The notes beneath the pieces are model-generated. The model had not been told where the DNA came from. It worked only from the letters and a program-made list of their open reading frames with translations, and ran no database searches. The translations under genes and the position numbers were made by a program. This document shows positions 8,477 through 17,225 of a stretch of DNA of 64,000 bases, in pieces. The first letter of the stretch is position 1. Each line of letters starts with the position of its first letter. Source of the stretch: SURF-21 sp964462595 (lineage in GTDB: Bacteria; Actinomycetota; Geothermincolia; Geothermincolales; RBG-13-55-18). Location: positions 1 through 64,000 of the forward strand of contig CAYWXM010000043.1 in the NCBI GenBank assembly GCA_964462595.1, read 5' to 3'.

Positions 8477-9763
8477 CTACGGCTCTCCCCAGACACGGCG
8501 GACGCGGGTGAAGAGGATGGTGGAAACCGCAACGCAACCGATGGCGAGCATCCAGGCCCCGGTGTAGCTTCCCGACTGGTCGAAGATAAACCCCGCGACC
8601 ACGGGCCCCGCCGCGCCACCCAGCGCTCCGCCGGTGGTCACCATCCCGAATATGGCCCCCATGTTGGCCTTGCCGAAGACCTCCGCGCATACCCCGGGGA
8701 TTACCGGGCCGTAGGCGGCGAAACCGAATCCGAACACCGCCGCGAAGAGCATGAGCGACCATGCCTCGTTCACGAAGATGAGGATGCCGATGCTCACCAT
8801 GAGGAATATGCAGGCGGGATAGAGGGCCATTACCTTGTCGCGCATGCGGTCGGACAGCCATCCGAAGAAGAACCGGCCGGCGATGGAGGTGGCCCCGTAG
8901 AGGACCACGGACCACTCGGCCCAGTCCTTGGATATGCCCCGGTCCGTGGCGTAAGGGACCTGGTGGACCATGACGCCGTAAAGGGCCACGACGATGAGGA
9001 CGTAGCCCAGGAAGAGCATCCAGAAGGAGGGCGTGCGCACGGCCTCCCGCCAGGTAAGGCCTCCCGGCTCTTCCCGCTCGGCCGGCGCCTCGTCCACCAA
9101 AGGAGAGGAAGGGACAGCCTCCCCGTCCTCGTCCCTTACCTGCGCAGCGTCCTTCTTTCCCCTCAGCAGGAAAAACGCGGGTACGGCGAGGGCAAAGGCG
9201 ATATATCCCATAAACTGGAAGGACGCCCTCCAGTCCCAGTGAGACTGCACCACGCCGGTGAGCCTCGGCAGGATCATGGTCCCGAACCCGATGCCCATGG
9301 TGGCCACGCCCAGGGCGAGCCCGAGGCGGCGGCGGAACCACGTGGCCACCGAGGTGTTGGAGGGGACCAGCCCGATGCCGTTCCCCCCCACCCCGAAGAC
9401 GATGCCGAAGAAGAAGACCATGGCGAAGAGGCTGTTCGCGCGGGAGCACATCCACAAGCCCACCCCGGAAAGGATGGCTCCCCCCGCCATGACCCAGCGC
9501 GGCCCGTAGCGGTCGACCAGCCTGCCCGTTAGGGGCGCCAACAGGGCATAGACCAGTATGCAGAAGGTAAAAGGAAGGGAGGCGGCGGCGCGCCCGATGC
9601 CGAGTTCGTCCGAGAAGCCCTTGATGAGGACGGTCTGGCTCGAGCGCACGCCGTAATTGATGAACATGACCATGAAGGCGACGCCCACCACTATCCAGCC
9701 GTAGTAAACGGCTTTGCGGGGCTCGCTCGCGGGCTCTCCCGCCGCTCCCGCGCTTTTTCTCAT
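8477..9763 (-). CDS. MFS transporter, OFA/monocarboxylate-like
   Basis: A 428-residue major facilitator with about 12 hydrophobic segments and a central charged loop (residues about 190-225, rich in Glu/Asp). The N-terminal YYGWIVVGVAFMVMFINYG and the LVDRYGPRW loop-2 motif resemble the oxalate:formate antiporter/monocarboxylate group, so an organic-acid substrate is likely. The start at 9763 (MRKSAGAAGE) is set 16 bp after the stop of the upstream CoA-ligase gene, with AAAAAGGTG ahead; an upstream in-frame start would overlap that gene. Co-transcription with an ADP-forming acyl-CoA synthetase subunit supports a role in carboxylic acid uptake or export. The substrate is unproven. Confidence 0.85.
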   Translation of the reverse strand: MRKSAGAAGEPASEPRKAVYYGWIVVGVAFMVMFINYGVRSSQTVLIKGFSDELGIGRAAASLPFTFCILVYALLAPLTGRLVDRYGPRWVMAGGAILSGVGLWMCSRANSLFAMVFFFGIVFGVGGNGIGLVPSNTSVATWFRRRLGLALGVATMGIGFGTMILPRLTGVVQSHWDWRASFQFMGYIAFALAVPAFFLLRGKKDAAQVRDEDGEAVPSSPLVDEAPAEREEPGGLTWREAVRTPSFWMLFLGYVLIVVALYGVMVHQVPYATDRGISKDWAEWSVVLYGATSIAGRFFFGWLSDRMRDKVMALYPACIFLMVSIGILIFVNEAWSLMLFAAVFGFGFAAYGPVIPGVCAEVFGKANMGAIFGMVTTGGALGGAAGPVVAGFIFDQSGSYTGAWMLAIGCVAVSTILFTRVRRVWGEP

Positions 9764-9779
9764 CGCCCCGGCACCTTTT

Positions 9780-11162
9780 TCAACCTCCCGCGCGCAGGCT
9801 GTAGTCGCGCAGGACGGCGGCAGCGTCCACCGCTTCCTCGGCATCGCCCCAGATGGGAAAATCGACGGTGCGCCGCGTTTCCATGCGCACTTCGCCCGTG
9901 GAAAGCAGGCTGAAGACGAGCGGCTTATCGTGTTTCCTTATCATCTTACCCAGGTCGGGCAGGATGTTCTTGTTCAGGCTCTGGATATTGCCCGCCATTT
10001 TGCCCCCCTTGGATATACGGGCGATGAGCAGCATGATGACCCCGTCGATGAAGTCCTGCTCCAGCAGCCGGTCGATGATATATGCCCGCGCATCGGCGTC
10101 GTGCACGTCGCCCAGGTCCACGGGGTTGGAGATGTCGATCACTCCCGCCCGCAGGTGCGCCTTGATGTCCTCAACCAGCGAGGCGGGCAGGCGGGGGAAC
10201 TCGAATCCCCGCCGCGCGCACTGGTCCGAGGCCAGCACCAGTATCCCCCCGGTGGGCGAGACCAGGGCTATACGGTTGCCGCGCAGGGGGGGCAGGGAGA
10301 ACACCTTGGCGTATCCCGCCAGTTGGGCCAGGCGCTCCACGCGCAGGATGCCCGCCTGCCTGAAGGCGCCGTCCAGGACCGCGTCGTCGTTGGCGAGCGC
10401 GGCGGTATGGGACTGGGCGCTCTCCCGGGTGAGCGTCTCCACGTTGGCCTTGTAGGCTAGGATGGGCTTGCCTGTGGCGCGGGCGGTTGCGAGTAGCTCG
10501 CGCCCCCTCGCCACGCCCTCCAGGTACATGCATATGACCCTGGTGTGGGGGTCGCGCCCCATGTACTCCAGGTAGTCGACCTCGTCCAGGTCGGTCTTGT
10601 TGCCCACGCTTATGAACTTGGCGAAGCCGGTGTTGTCGTCCTTGAGGCGCGCGAGGAAATCCAGGCCGATGCCGCCGCTCTGGGCGATGATGCTCACCCC
10701 GCCGCGCGGTAAGTCGGGCGGCACGGGCACGAAAGGCAGGCAGAGGCCGCTGTGGGCGTTGATGGCCGTGAGGCAGTTCGGTCCCACGAAACGGATGCCG
10801 TGACGGCGCGCCGCCTCAACCAGCGTGTCGCGCAGGCGGGCGCCGTCTCCGCCCCCGAACTCCTCGAAGCCGCCGGCGGGGATGGCCAGGCGGGTGATGC
10901 CCTTGCGGCCGCACTCCTCCACCGCCTCCGGCACCGCCGACGCGGGGATGATGAGCACCGCGAGGTCGGGCGCCTCCGGAAGGCCGTCGATGGAGGTGTA
11001 TAGGGGGTGTCCCAGCGCCTCCCCTCCCTTGGGGTTTACGCAGAACACCTTGCCCCCGTATTCCCAGTCCGTGAGGTTGCGGAGGATATTGAGGCCCAGG
11101 TTCCCGGGGCGTTCCGATACTCCGACTATAGCTATGCTGCTGGCTTCGAATATGCGTTCCAT
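9780..11162 (-). CDS. ADP-forming acyl/acetyl-CoA synthetase alpha subunit
   Basis: A 460-residue protein with an N-terminal CoA-binding Rossmann domain (SSIAIVGVSERPGNLG, residues 8-23), a succinyl-CoA-ligase-like domain (FVGPNC at 125-130, SQSGGIG) and the phosphohistidine segment SAQSHTAALA with His252. In this family the alpha subunit forms a phosphohistidine while converting acyl-CoA, ADP and Pi to acid, CoA and ATP. The ATP-grasp beta domain usually fused to it or encoded alongside is absent here, so a partner must be encoded elsewhere or the protein works differently. It is the first gene of a two-gene unit with the MFS carrier. Confidence 0.85.
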   Translation of the reverse strand: MERIFEASSIAIVGVSERPGNLGLNILRNLTDWEYGGKVFCVNPKGGEALGHPLYTSIDGLPEAPDLAVLIIPASAVPEAVEECGRKGITRLAIPAGGFEEFGGGDGARLRDTLVEAARRHGIRFVGPNCLTAINAHSGLCLPFVPVPPDLPRGGVSIIAQSGGIGLDFLARLKDDNTGFAKFISVGNKTDLDEVDYLEYMGRDPHTRVICMYLEGVARGRELLATARATGKPILAYKANVETLTRESAQSHTAALANDDAVLDGAFRQAGILRVERLAQLAGYAKVFSLPPLRGNRIALVSPTGGILVLASDQCARRGFEFPRLPASLVEDIKAHLRAGVIDISNPVDLGDVHDADARAYIIDRLLEQDFIDGVIMLLIARISKGGKMAGNIQSLNKNILPDLGKMIRKHDKPLVFSLLSTGEVRMETRRTVDFPIWGDAEEAVDAAAVLRDYSLRAGG

Positions 11163-11249
11163 GGCGGCATAATTATATCACCGCACCCGGGGTCACCCCT
11201 CCATTATCAGGGTCTCCATTCTCCACATGGGGCCAAGGCTCCACTCTTT

Positions 11250-11284
11250 CCGCTCGGGGTCAGCCTGGAACCTGTCCCGAGCGG
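11250..11284. repeat. Perfect 9-bp inverted repeat in intergenic DNA
   Basis: CCGCTCGGG at 11250-11258 pairs perfectly with CCCGAGCGG at 11276-11284 around a 17-base loop. It lies between divergent genes, about 110 bp before the amphi-Trp gene. There is no U-run, so it is not an obvious terminator; role unknown. Confidence 0.45.
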
Positions 11285-11396
11285 CAAAGCGACGGCGATT
11301 TCCACGCCGGGGTCATCTTCCATCTGTTTAACGGTCCCGACGGCAGGGAATCCTGAATGTTGCAGCGGTTAAAACTCTATCGTGGAGGTAAGGGTC

Positions 11397-11966
11397 ATGG
11401 AAAAAAAGGAGATCTCCTTCGAGGAGCGCATGGGACTGGACAAGGCGGTCGAATACCTGGAGGCGGTGATTGCCGAGCTCAAGGCGGGCAGATATGTCAT
11501 CGAGAAAGAGGGAGATTCCCTGCCCTTTGAGCCCCAGGGCCCGGTGAAGCTCGAGGTTGAGGTGGCGCACAAGAAGGGTTCGCAGGAACTGGAGATCGAG
11601 CTCAGCTGGAAACCGGAGGGGGAAGGCGAGGGGGAAGAAGACGACGACGACGAGAAGAAGGAACCGGCGATGCGGGAGGAAAAAGAAGAGAAGGCTGCAG
11701 TGCCGGAGATAAAGACGGTGGAGGTGCCCAAGGCGGGGCGGGACAAAGGCGGTATCGTCAAGGTGCTCTCCATTGCGGGACTGGCGGCAGCCAGCGCGGC
11801 GGTCTACTCGCTGCTTAGGTGGAAGAAGGCAACCAGAGCAAAGGAGGCCACCGAGAGCGCCGCGGAAGAGAAAGCGGACGCCGAGAAGGGCGAGGAAAGC
11901 GCCGAGGCCGGCGAAAAAGCAGCGGGTAAGGGTAGGAAGAAAGTCCGAGAACTCCTTAAACGATAA
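11397..11966 (+). CDS. Amphi-Trp domain protein with membrane segment
   Basis: A 189-residue protein. Residues 1-72 match the amphi-Trp domain: an amphipathic helix, an alternating strand ending in ELEIELSW, and an xLPFEPxGPVKLEVEV strand. An acidic linker (residues 75-100, long Glu/Asp/Lys runs) follows, then one hydrophobic segment (about 121-140, VKVLSIAGLAAASAAVYSLL) and a highly charged Lys/Glu/Ala tail. ATG 11397 is chosen over an earlier in-frame GTG because GGAGGT sits eight bases ahead of it. The family has no established function. The membrane segment and long charged tails suggest an envelope- or membrane-tethered role. No operon partner. Confidence 0.75.
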   Translation: MEKKEISFEERMGLDKAVEYLEAVIAELKAGRYVIEKEGDSLPFEPQGPVKLEVEVAHKKGSQELEIELSWKPEGEGEGEEDDDDEKKEPAMREEKEEKAAVPEIKTVEVPKAGRDKGGIVKVLSIAGLAAASAAVYSLLRWKKATRAKEATESAAEEKADAEKGEESAEAGEKAAGKGRKKVRELLKR

Positions 11967-12150
11967 CGCTCTAGATGGCGTTTCTGCAGAGCATCATTTG
12001 CTAACGCACATAAACCGGATATCCGTATCCGGCCGCATAGCCGCGTTCCCTTCGGGAAGGCCCCGTTCCGGGACGTATTCGCAAAGACGGATATAGAGAT
12101 GGCGGCTTGGTTTTTCGCTTAGAACGCTTTTTACCTTTCAGCCTCGCATA

Positions 12151-12156
12151 TATAAT
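12151..12156 (+). promoter_or_regulatory. Candidate -10 of tRNA-Lys
   Basis: TATAAT lies 6 bp upstream of the mature tRNA 5' end, which would place transcription initiation at or within a base or two of position 12163. The -35 region (TTTTTA at 12128-12133, 17 bp away) is weak. Confidence 0.4.
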
Positions 12157-12162
12157 GTCTAT

Positions 12163-12238
12163 GGGCCGTTAGCTCAGTCGGTAGAGCACCGGACTTTTAA
12201 TCCGGGTGTCCTGGGTTCGATCCCCAGACGGCTCACCA
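12163..12238 (+). tRNA. tRNA-Lys (TTT)
   Basis: Complete cloverleaf: acceptor GGGCCGT/ACGGCTC, D-arm GCTC/GAGC, and anticodon loop CTTTTAA (TTT) on CCGGA/TCCGG. The T-arm is CTGGG-TTCGATC-CCCAG, with discriminator A and an encoded CCA at 12236-12238. Confidence 0.97.
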
Positions 12239-12366
12239 GAGATAATGCAGGTCAGAGGGCTCTTGGCCATCTGGCCTCGGCTTTCGATATTACTATTGGA
12301 GCTTCTACAAATAAAGCCTATTCTTTAAAGGAGCTTTCACATATACATGGAAGGTAGGAAATCGAC

Positions 12367-12591
12367 GTGGAATGCCGTAAGTGCGGGGCGTGCTGCATCG
12401 CCCTCTCCATATCGTCCTTGAACAAGCCTGCGGGGGTGAGATGCGAGTACCTAACCACCGACAACCTGTGCTCGCTCTGGGGCAGTCCGGAAAGGCCCGA
12501 GGTGTGTTTTACCTACAAGCCCGACCCCCTCTTCTGCGGCGCCAGCTTTGAGGAAGGCCTGGAACTGATGCGGGCCATAGAGGAAGGATGA
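12367..12591 (+). CDS. Short YkgJ-type cysteine-cluster protein
   Basis: A 74-residue protein whose N-terminus MECRKCGACC carries the CxxCxxCC cluster (Cys3, 6, 9, 10), followed by Cys25, Cys35, Cys47 and Cys57. It looks like a minimal YkgJ/Fe-S or zinc-chelating domain, about half the size of the relative at 1338-1829. Translation probably starts at GTG 12367: AAGGTAGGA lies about ten bases ahead and there is no earlier in-frame start. It lies 128 bp behind tRNA-Lys with no other partner. Function unknown. Confidence 0.75.
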   Translation: MECRKCGACCIALSISSLNKPAGVRCEYLTTDNLCSLWGSPERPEVCFTYKPDPLFCGASFEEGLELMRAIEEG

Positions 12592-12745
12592 GACCCTCCG
12601 CAGGTGCCGCTTTCCCTCGAGGGTGAAAACCGCAGCGAAGCCCTATCCCCCTCTTCTCCCCTCCTCATGCAGGTATCCGGCAATATGGGCACGGTCGCGG
12701 AGCGTACCCGGTGTGGGCAAAGACGGGTGATAATATACTGGTAAC

Positions 12746-13621
12746 ATGAAGAACTCGTGTGTCGACGATGCGATCCAGTCCGCACGCATGTCCCTCGGCC
12801 TTTCACGCGGCCTCGCCGCCTACGGCCTGTGGATACTGCGCGAGCGCCCGGAAAACATGAAGGGCTGCCTGGATGCGGATGACATCTGCATCTATTATCA
12901 CTGTTACGGCCGCGGGGAGCCGGTGCTGCTGCTGCACGGCGGGTTCATGTGCGCCGATACCTGGGCGGGGCAGATACCGGCACTGGCGAAGAGCTACCGC
13001 GTCATATCCTTGGATTCTCGCGGTCACGGGCGCACCACCCTCGGAGAGGGCCCCATCACCTACCGCCGCATGGCCGGTGACGCGGCGTCGCTGATCGAGA
13101 AACTCAGGCTGGGCGCCGTGCACCTCATCGGATGGAGCGACGGCGGCTGCACCGGCCTGGCCCTGGCACTGGAGCGGCCGGAACTGGTGCGCAGTATGAC
13201 CCTCCTGGGCACGCCCTACAACACCGGTAACTACAGCGATGAAGCGAAGGAAAGGATGGACAGGCTCCTGCGCCCGCACTCCATGGCCATGCTGGGGTTG
13301 AGGTCGTTGCGCCGCCTGCTTACAAAGGAGCCGGAGCGGGGCCGCGAGTTCCTGGAGAAGATGACCGCGATGTGGACCGGGCTGCCGGATTTCACGCGCG
13401 AGGAACTGGGACGCATAGAAACTCCGACCCTGGTCATCGGCTGTGACCGCGACGAATACCTTTCCCTCTGGCCGGACCCGCTGCGGGTATTCAGGGAAAC
13501 CGCGGATGCCATCCCCGGCGCCAGGCTTAAAGTGGTCAGAGGGGGTACCCACAGCGCCCACATCGAGCGACCGCGCGAGGTAAACCGCCTCGTCTTCGAC
13601 TTCCTGCGGGAGGCGGAATGA
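12746..13621 (+). CDS. Alpha/beta hydrolase
   Basis: A 291-residue alpha/beta-hydrolase. The oxyanion HGG (LLLHGGFM) is at about 64-66, followed by SRGHGRT. The nucleophile Ser131 lies in GWSDGG, an Asp in VIGCDRDEY (234/236) and the catalytic His in GGTHSAHIERP (269 or 272), so the full triad is present. The first 40 residues are unusual; the classical domain begins near MKGCLDADD, so a later ATG at 12857 is possible, but neither start has a strong ribosome-binding site. The substrate (ester, lactone or epoxide) cannot be assigned. A TATACT-like -10 lies just before ATG 12746. Confidence 0.85.
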   Translation: MKNSCVDDAIQSARMSLGLSRGLAAYGLWILRERPENMKGCLDADDICIYYHCYGRGEPVLLLHGGFMCADTWAGQIPALAKSYRVISLDSRGHGRTTLGEGPITYRRMAGDAASLIEKLRLGAVHLIGWSDGGCTGLALALERPELVRSMTLLGTPYNTGNYSDEAKERMDRLLRPHSMAMLGLRSLRRLLTKEPERGREFLEKMTAMWTGLPDFTREELGRIETPTLVIGCDRDEYLSLWPDPLRVFRETADAIPGARLKVVRGGTHSAHIERPREVNRLVFDFLREAE

Positions 13622-13827
13622 CCGGTGCAGGCGGTGCCGCCGGACTGGTGTCCCGTTTCGGGCCGTGCCCGGGACCACTAACGGAGCACGCAGCGGGTGA
13701 GAACGGCGCCGGTTCCACGCCGGGCTCTTGCAGCGCTGCATGTAGATGAGGGCCGCTGCCGACCGTCGGAGGGGGCGGCGTGTCCTTGATGGTGGACGGT
13801 GTCAAACGATAGCGGAGGTGAGAAGTC

Positions 13828-14109
13828 ATGGCCGAGGTGGAGCACACGTCGTACAGGCTGGTGGCAACGGTTAAGGCGGTCAAGGGGACCTGCGAGGCCG
13901 GCCACAAGGTGGGTGACGAGATCGAGTTGAGCGGGCTGTCCTCCGGAGGCCTGTGTGGTTATTTTTACCATGATGTTTTCCCCTATATAGTGATGCTGGA
14001 ATACGGCGGGGATTTTACGGAGGAATGGGGAAACCCCGAGGATATCGAGTTCGACTGCGTGGACAAGGAGAACGCGGTGACCATCTCGCTCAGGCGCATC
14101 AAGGATTAA
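13828..14109 (+). CDS. TIGR04076 family protein
   Basis: A 93-residue protein matching the TIGR04076 pattern: a Val-rich strand, KGTCEAGHKVGDEIEL (Cys in a GHKVGD turn), a central GLCGYFYHDVFPYIVMLEYGGDF, a Cys near the C-terminus (FDCVDKENAVTISLRRI) and the typical ending. Family members are small cytoplasmic proteins of unknown function with conserved cysteines. The start is well supported by GGAGGTGAG upstream of ATG 13828. Neighbours are unrelated. Confidence 0.82.
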   Translation: MAEVEHTSYRLVATVKAVKGTCEAGHKVGDEIELSGLSSGGLCGYFYHDVFPYIVMLEYGGDFTEEWGNPEDIEFDCVDKENAVTISLRRIKD

Positions 14110-14191
14110 TCCCGCAGCTATAAATGATAGCGCCCCATATAACGATAATCATGAGCAGGCAAGTATTTTCGACACGTGGAGGATGATGCGC

Positions 14192-15043
14192 ATGGCGGGT
14201 ACTTTTTCCAGGAGCATGCAGATCTTCAAAGAGAGCCTGGGGGTGCTCAAGCAGGACAAGGAACTGGCGCTGTTCCCGGCGATATCCGGGATCGTGATGC
14301 TGGTCCTCACCGCCTCCTTCTTCATCCCCATCGCGCTTCTCGGCGGGGTGGCGGACGGGGAGTTCGAGGGCAACGCACTTTATTACGTCCTGTTCTTCAT
14401 CTTCTACCTCATTGGCTACTTCGTGGTCATCTTCTTCAATACCGGGCTCATCGCCTGCGTGCAGATACGCCTCAGCGGGGGCGACCCCAAGTTCAGCGAC
14501 GGCATGCGTTACGCGGCCGGGAACCTGGGCAAGATAGCAGGGTGGGCACTCATCTCCGCTACGGTGGGTTTGATCCTGCAGGCGATACGCGAGCGCGCGG
14601 GGATCCTGGGGAGGATAGCCGCCGGTTTGCTGGGGCTGGCGTGGAACCTCATAACCTTCTTCGTGATCCCGGTGATGATCTTCGAGAGCGAGGGAGTCAT
14701 AAGCTCCATCAAGAAATCCGCGGCCCTGTTCAAGAGGACCTGGGGAGAGAACGTGGTGCTGCGTTTCTCCCTGGGGTTTATCATGTTCCTGGCGGCACTT
14801 GTAGGGATCGTGCCTCTGGTACTGGCCGTCCTTACAGAATCGGTGGCGGTGATCGTCATAGTTGGCGGCGTAGTGGTGCTGTACTGGTTCGCGCTGGCCA
14901 TCACAAGTTCCTCCTTGACCGGCATCTTCGCCACCGCCCTTTACAACTACGCCACTACGGGTATGGTCCCGCCGGCTTTCAGCCCCGATGTGATCGCCGG
15001 GGCTTTCGGGCAGAAGACGAAGAAGGGCCTCTTCTCGAGTTAG
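14192..15043 (+). CDS. DUF6159-like integral membrane protein
   Basis: A 283-residue polytopic membrane protein with about six hydrophobic segments (around residues 28-52, 65-90, 110-132, 145-165, 190-215, 215-245). The N-terminal FSRSMQIFKESLGVLKQDKELALFPAISG and central SIKKSAALFKRTWGENVV resemble DUF6159 / glycerophosphodiesterase-type membrane-domain proteins, whose function is unknown. There are three in-frame ATGs (14183, 14186, 14192). The last is chosen because GGAGG ends at 14182, giving a nine-base spacing, whereas the other two abut it. The SGNH hydrolase gene follows 114 bp downstream. Confidence 0.72.
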   Translation: MAGTFSRSMQIFKESLGVLKQDKELALFPAISGIVMLVLTASFFIPIALLGGVADGEFEGNALYYVLFFIFYLIGYFVVIFFNTGLIACVQIRLSGGDPKFSDGMRYAAGNLGKIAGWALISATVGLILQAIRERAGILGRIAAGLLGLAWNLITFFVIPVMIFESEGVISSIKKSAALFKRTWGENVVLRFSLGFIMFLAALVGIVPLVLAVLTESVAVIVIVGGVVVLYWFALAITSSSLTGIFATALYNYATTGMVPPAFSPDVIAGAFGQKTKKGLFSS

Positions 15044-15157
15044 AGGAAACGGTTCTGTCGCGGCGGACGCGGCACGGCCGCATGTGGCGAGATCCGTGCC
15101 CGTGTGCGTGACTTTGCCATGCGAGGCCGCTTTGCGGATGGCCTCCAGGAGAGGAAG

Positions 15158-15892
15158 ATGAAGGAGCTTTTAATAGTAGGTGACAGCCTGGCGGGCGGAT
15201 TGCCCTACCTGAGCTTTCCCGCTCAGTTAAAAAGCAGGCTGCGCGACTGGCGTATAACCCCCAGCGCCGTCGGCGGAGATACCCTGGTGGGAATAGGCGA
15301 GCGCCTTGATCGGCTGCTGTGCGAACATGAGCCGGATGCCCTGATCATCGAGGCGGGGACCAACGATATCCTGCTGCCGGCCTTCGAGTCCAGGGGAGGC
15401 CTGTGGCGTAAGCTCGCGAAACGCATCGAATCCGCCGGCAGCATACCCACGACCAAGCTGGAGAGATTCCGCGACCTCTATACCCGTACCCTGGAAAAAG
15501 CCGGCCAGGCGGTGGGGTGCATCGTGATCACCACCATCGCATGCATCGGTGAGGAAACGGCGAGCGACCTCAACCGGCGCGGCTCGCAATTCAACGAGGT
15601 GATAAGGGAGGTGGCATCAAGCCGGGGCGTCGTTCTCGCCGACGTGGGCAAGGCATTCCGGGGGATTCTGGCGCAGGTCGAGGTACAAAGCGATTACCTG
15701 CTGGATAACATCTCGAGCACGATAACGGACACCTTTCACTGCCTCACACCCCGCGGCGCCGACCGCCTCAGCGGAAGGAGAGGCCTGGTGCTGACCATGG
15801 ACGGCGTACACCTCAACCGCTACGGCGCCCGCCTCTACGCGGAAACGGTGTCGCGCGCCCTGGAGAAAGCCCCGCATCCGCACATGGTCTAG
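15158..15892 (+). CDS. SGNH/GDSL-family hydrolase
   Basis: A 244-residue GDSL-type esterase/lipase fold. The four SGNH blocks are visible: GDSL with Ser10, Gly40 in VGGDT, GTND with Asn69, and DGVHLN with Asp215 and His218 near the C-terminus. These hydrolases act on acyl esters of lipids, carbohydrates or thioesters. No signal peptide is present, so it is probably cytoplasmic. Start ATG 15158 (MKELLIVGDS) is preferred over an earlier in-frame start because the family core begins there and AGGAGAGGA precedes it. The substrate is unknown. Confidence 0.87.
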   Translation: MKELLIVGDSLAGGLPYLSFPAQLKSRLRDWRITPSAVGGDTLVGIGERLDRLLCEHEPDALIIEAGTNDILLPAFESRGGLWRKLAKRIESAGSIPTTKLERFRDLYTRTLEKAGQAVGCIVITTIACIGEETASDLNRRGSQFNEVIREVASSRGVVLADVGKAFRGILAQVEVQSDYLLDNISSTITDTFHCLTPRGADRLSGRRGLVLTMDGVHLNRYGARLYAETVSRALEKAPHPHMV

Positions 15893-15969
15893 CTACGTTA
15901 TCCCGCGGCATCACACCATACGGATCGTCTACATGCAATCGGCATGTGCCCTCTTAACGGGGAAAGCGC

Positions 15970-16467
15970 TTACACTTGAGGCTCCGAGTGCCTGTCGGTT
16001 CTTTTCTCCATATAGATAAGGGTCAGGTTCTCGTGCAGGTATTCGGTGCGGTAAACCTCGTATCCCATCTTGGCATAGATATGAAGCGCCTTTTCGCTGC
16101 GGTGACCGGTGAAAAGCCTGTAGCTCTCCGCCTGGGGGAAGCGCTTTTCTATCTCGGACATGAGCAGTTGCCCGATGCCGCGGCCCTGGCGGTCGGGGCG
16201 CACGATGAGCCTTCCGATAAGGCAGTTCCCCTCCTTCATGTGGGCCCGCACCGAGCCCGCTATCTCCCCCTCCTCCACCGCCTTGAGCACGAGACGGTGC
16301 GCGAAATCGGCCTTCATGTCCTCCAGGGGCTGGGTGAGCGGCGGCAGGTCGGGGTCATTGTAAAGCCGGCCTTCGCTGGCGTAGGCTGCCTTCTGCAGGG
16401 CGAGGATCTCCTCCGCATCCTCTATGGTTGCGTTCTCTACCAGCAACATCTTGGGGTCATATCTCAT
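15970..16467 (-). CDS. GNAT-family N-acetyltransferase
   Basis: A 165-residue Gcn5-related N-acetyltransferase. The acetyl-CoA-binding motif A reads RLIVRPDRQGRGIGQLLM (RxxGxG/A). It is preceded by the strand EIAGSVRAHMKEGNCLIG and followed by the KALHIYAKMGYE segment typical of motif B. It would transfer an acetyl group from acetyl-CoA to an amine, but the acceptor is not predictable. Start at 16467 (MRYDPKML) has only GAGAG ahead; a second ATG at 16449 would trim six residues. Confidence 0.85.
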   Translation of the reverse strand: MRYDPKMLLVENATIEDAEEILALQKAAYASEGRLYNDPDLPPLTQPLEDMKADFAHRLVLKAVEEGEIAGSVRAHMKEGNCLIGRLIVRPDRQGRGIGQLLMSEIEKRFPQAESYRLFTGHRSEKALHIYAKMGYEVYRTEYLHENLTLIYMEKRTDRHSEPQV

Positions 16468-16859
16468 TTCTCGAATTCTCTCCCGCCGATCCGGCCAAGC
16501 CTTCACGAACGTCTTCCGTGACGCCATCGATGAGTCTCATGTTCCCGAACAGTTCCATCTTCCCACCAGCCATGGACATCCCCCTTCGCAGCCTGCCGCT
16601 GAAAGCCATGGGCATGGCTTCAGCAGCTCCTGTATCCCCCTGCTTGCCTGCCAACCGTTGCCATCTTGCCCTTGATTATATACGGCTTGCCTGACCGACC
16701 TGCAAGCTACCGGGTAGAAACTCCGGACAGCCGGCAACACGATCCCGGTCGTGTTGGGGCGAGAAAGGCCCACTCCGGAAGGCGCCCCAAAATCTTCCCG
16801 TCTTGTGCGATAATGAGCGGCAGAGCGAAGCGGTCATGCGGACACAGGGAGGTATGGAG
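16468..16859. other. Gene-free divergent intergenic region
   Basis: This 392-bp stretch separates divergent genes and shows no convincing coding sequence. It contains one clear dyad, TTGGGGCG at 16754-16761 pairing with CGCCCCAA at 16783-16790 across 21 bases, about 70 bp before the next gene. I cannot assign the dyad as a terminator or an operator. Confidence 0.5.
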
Positions 16860-17225
16860 GTGTCGGTAAAAGGGAGGACGGTAAGGGATTTCACGGCGGG
16901 CGCGGACTTCTGGCAGATACTGGATGGCTGGACGCAGCAGAACGGTTACAAGCTGATCGCCAGCGACCAGGTGTCCAGACTCTACCAGAGGGGTCAGGGG
17001 CTCCTGGTCGCGCCGCAGAGGCTGCAGGTAAATTACACGGGCAGCGGTTACCACCTGGAGGCCTGGGTTTGGGTGCCGATGTTCAACCGCATCTTCACCC
17101 TCATGCTCATGCCCGAGGAATTGAAGCTCGACTCCGGGGGTTTCACGGGTTCCATCCCGCGCAAGAAAGCGAGGGAGCAGGTCAACCTGCTGCTGCAGTC
17201 GCTGGGGCAGCCTCCTATTGCGTAG
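16860..17225 (+). CDS. Small conserved-looking protein of unknown function
   Basis: A 121-residue protein I do not recognise. It is soluble with a mixed alpha/beta look: a TVRDFTAGADFWQILDGWTQQNGY N-terminal helix, alternating strands (LLVAPQRLQVNYTGSGYHLEAWVWVPM) and a Lys/Arg-rich C-terminal helix ending LLLQSLGQPPI. GTG 16860 is chosen because GGGAGGT sits at an ideal distance. ATGs at 16854 and 16836 in the same frame lack a good site, though they would add 2 or 8 residues. Isolated by gene-free DNA on both sides. Confidence 0.55.
   Translation: MSVKGRTVRDFTAGADFWQILDGWTQQNGYKLIASDQVSRLYQRGQGLLVAPQRLQVNYTGSGYHLEAWVWVPMFNRIFTLMLMPEELKLDSGGFTGSIPRKKAREQVNLLLQSLGQPPIA

Noticed and set aside
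16440..16694. Plus-strand open frames overlapping the GNAT gene start
   Set aside because: They run opposite to the GNAT gene and extend into the gap without a recognisable domain; shadow frames of high-GC DNA.
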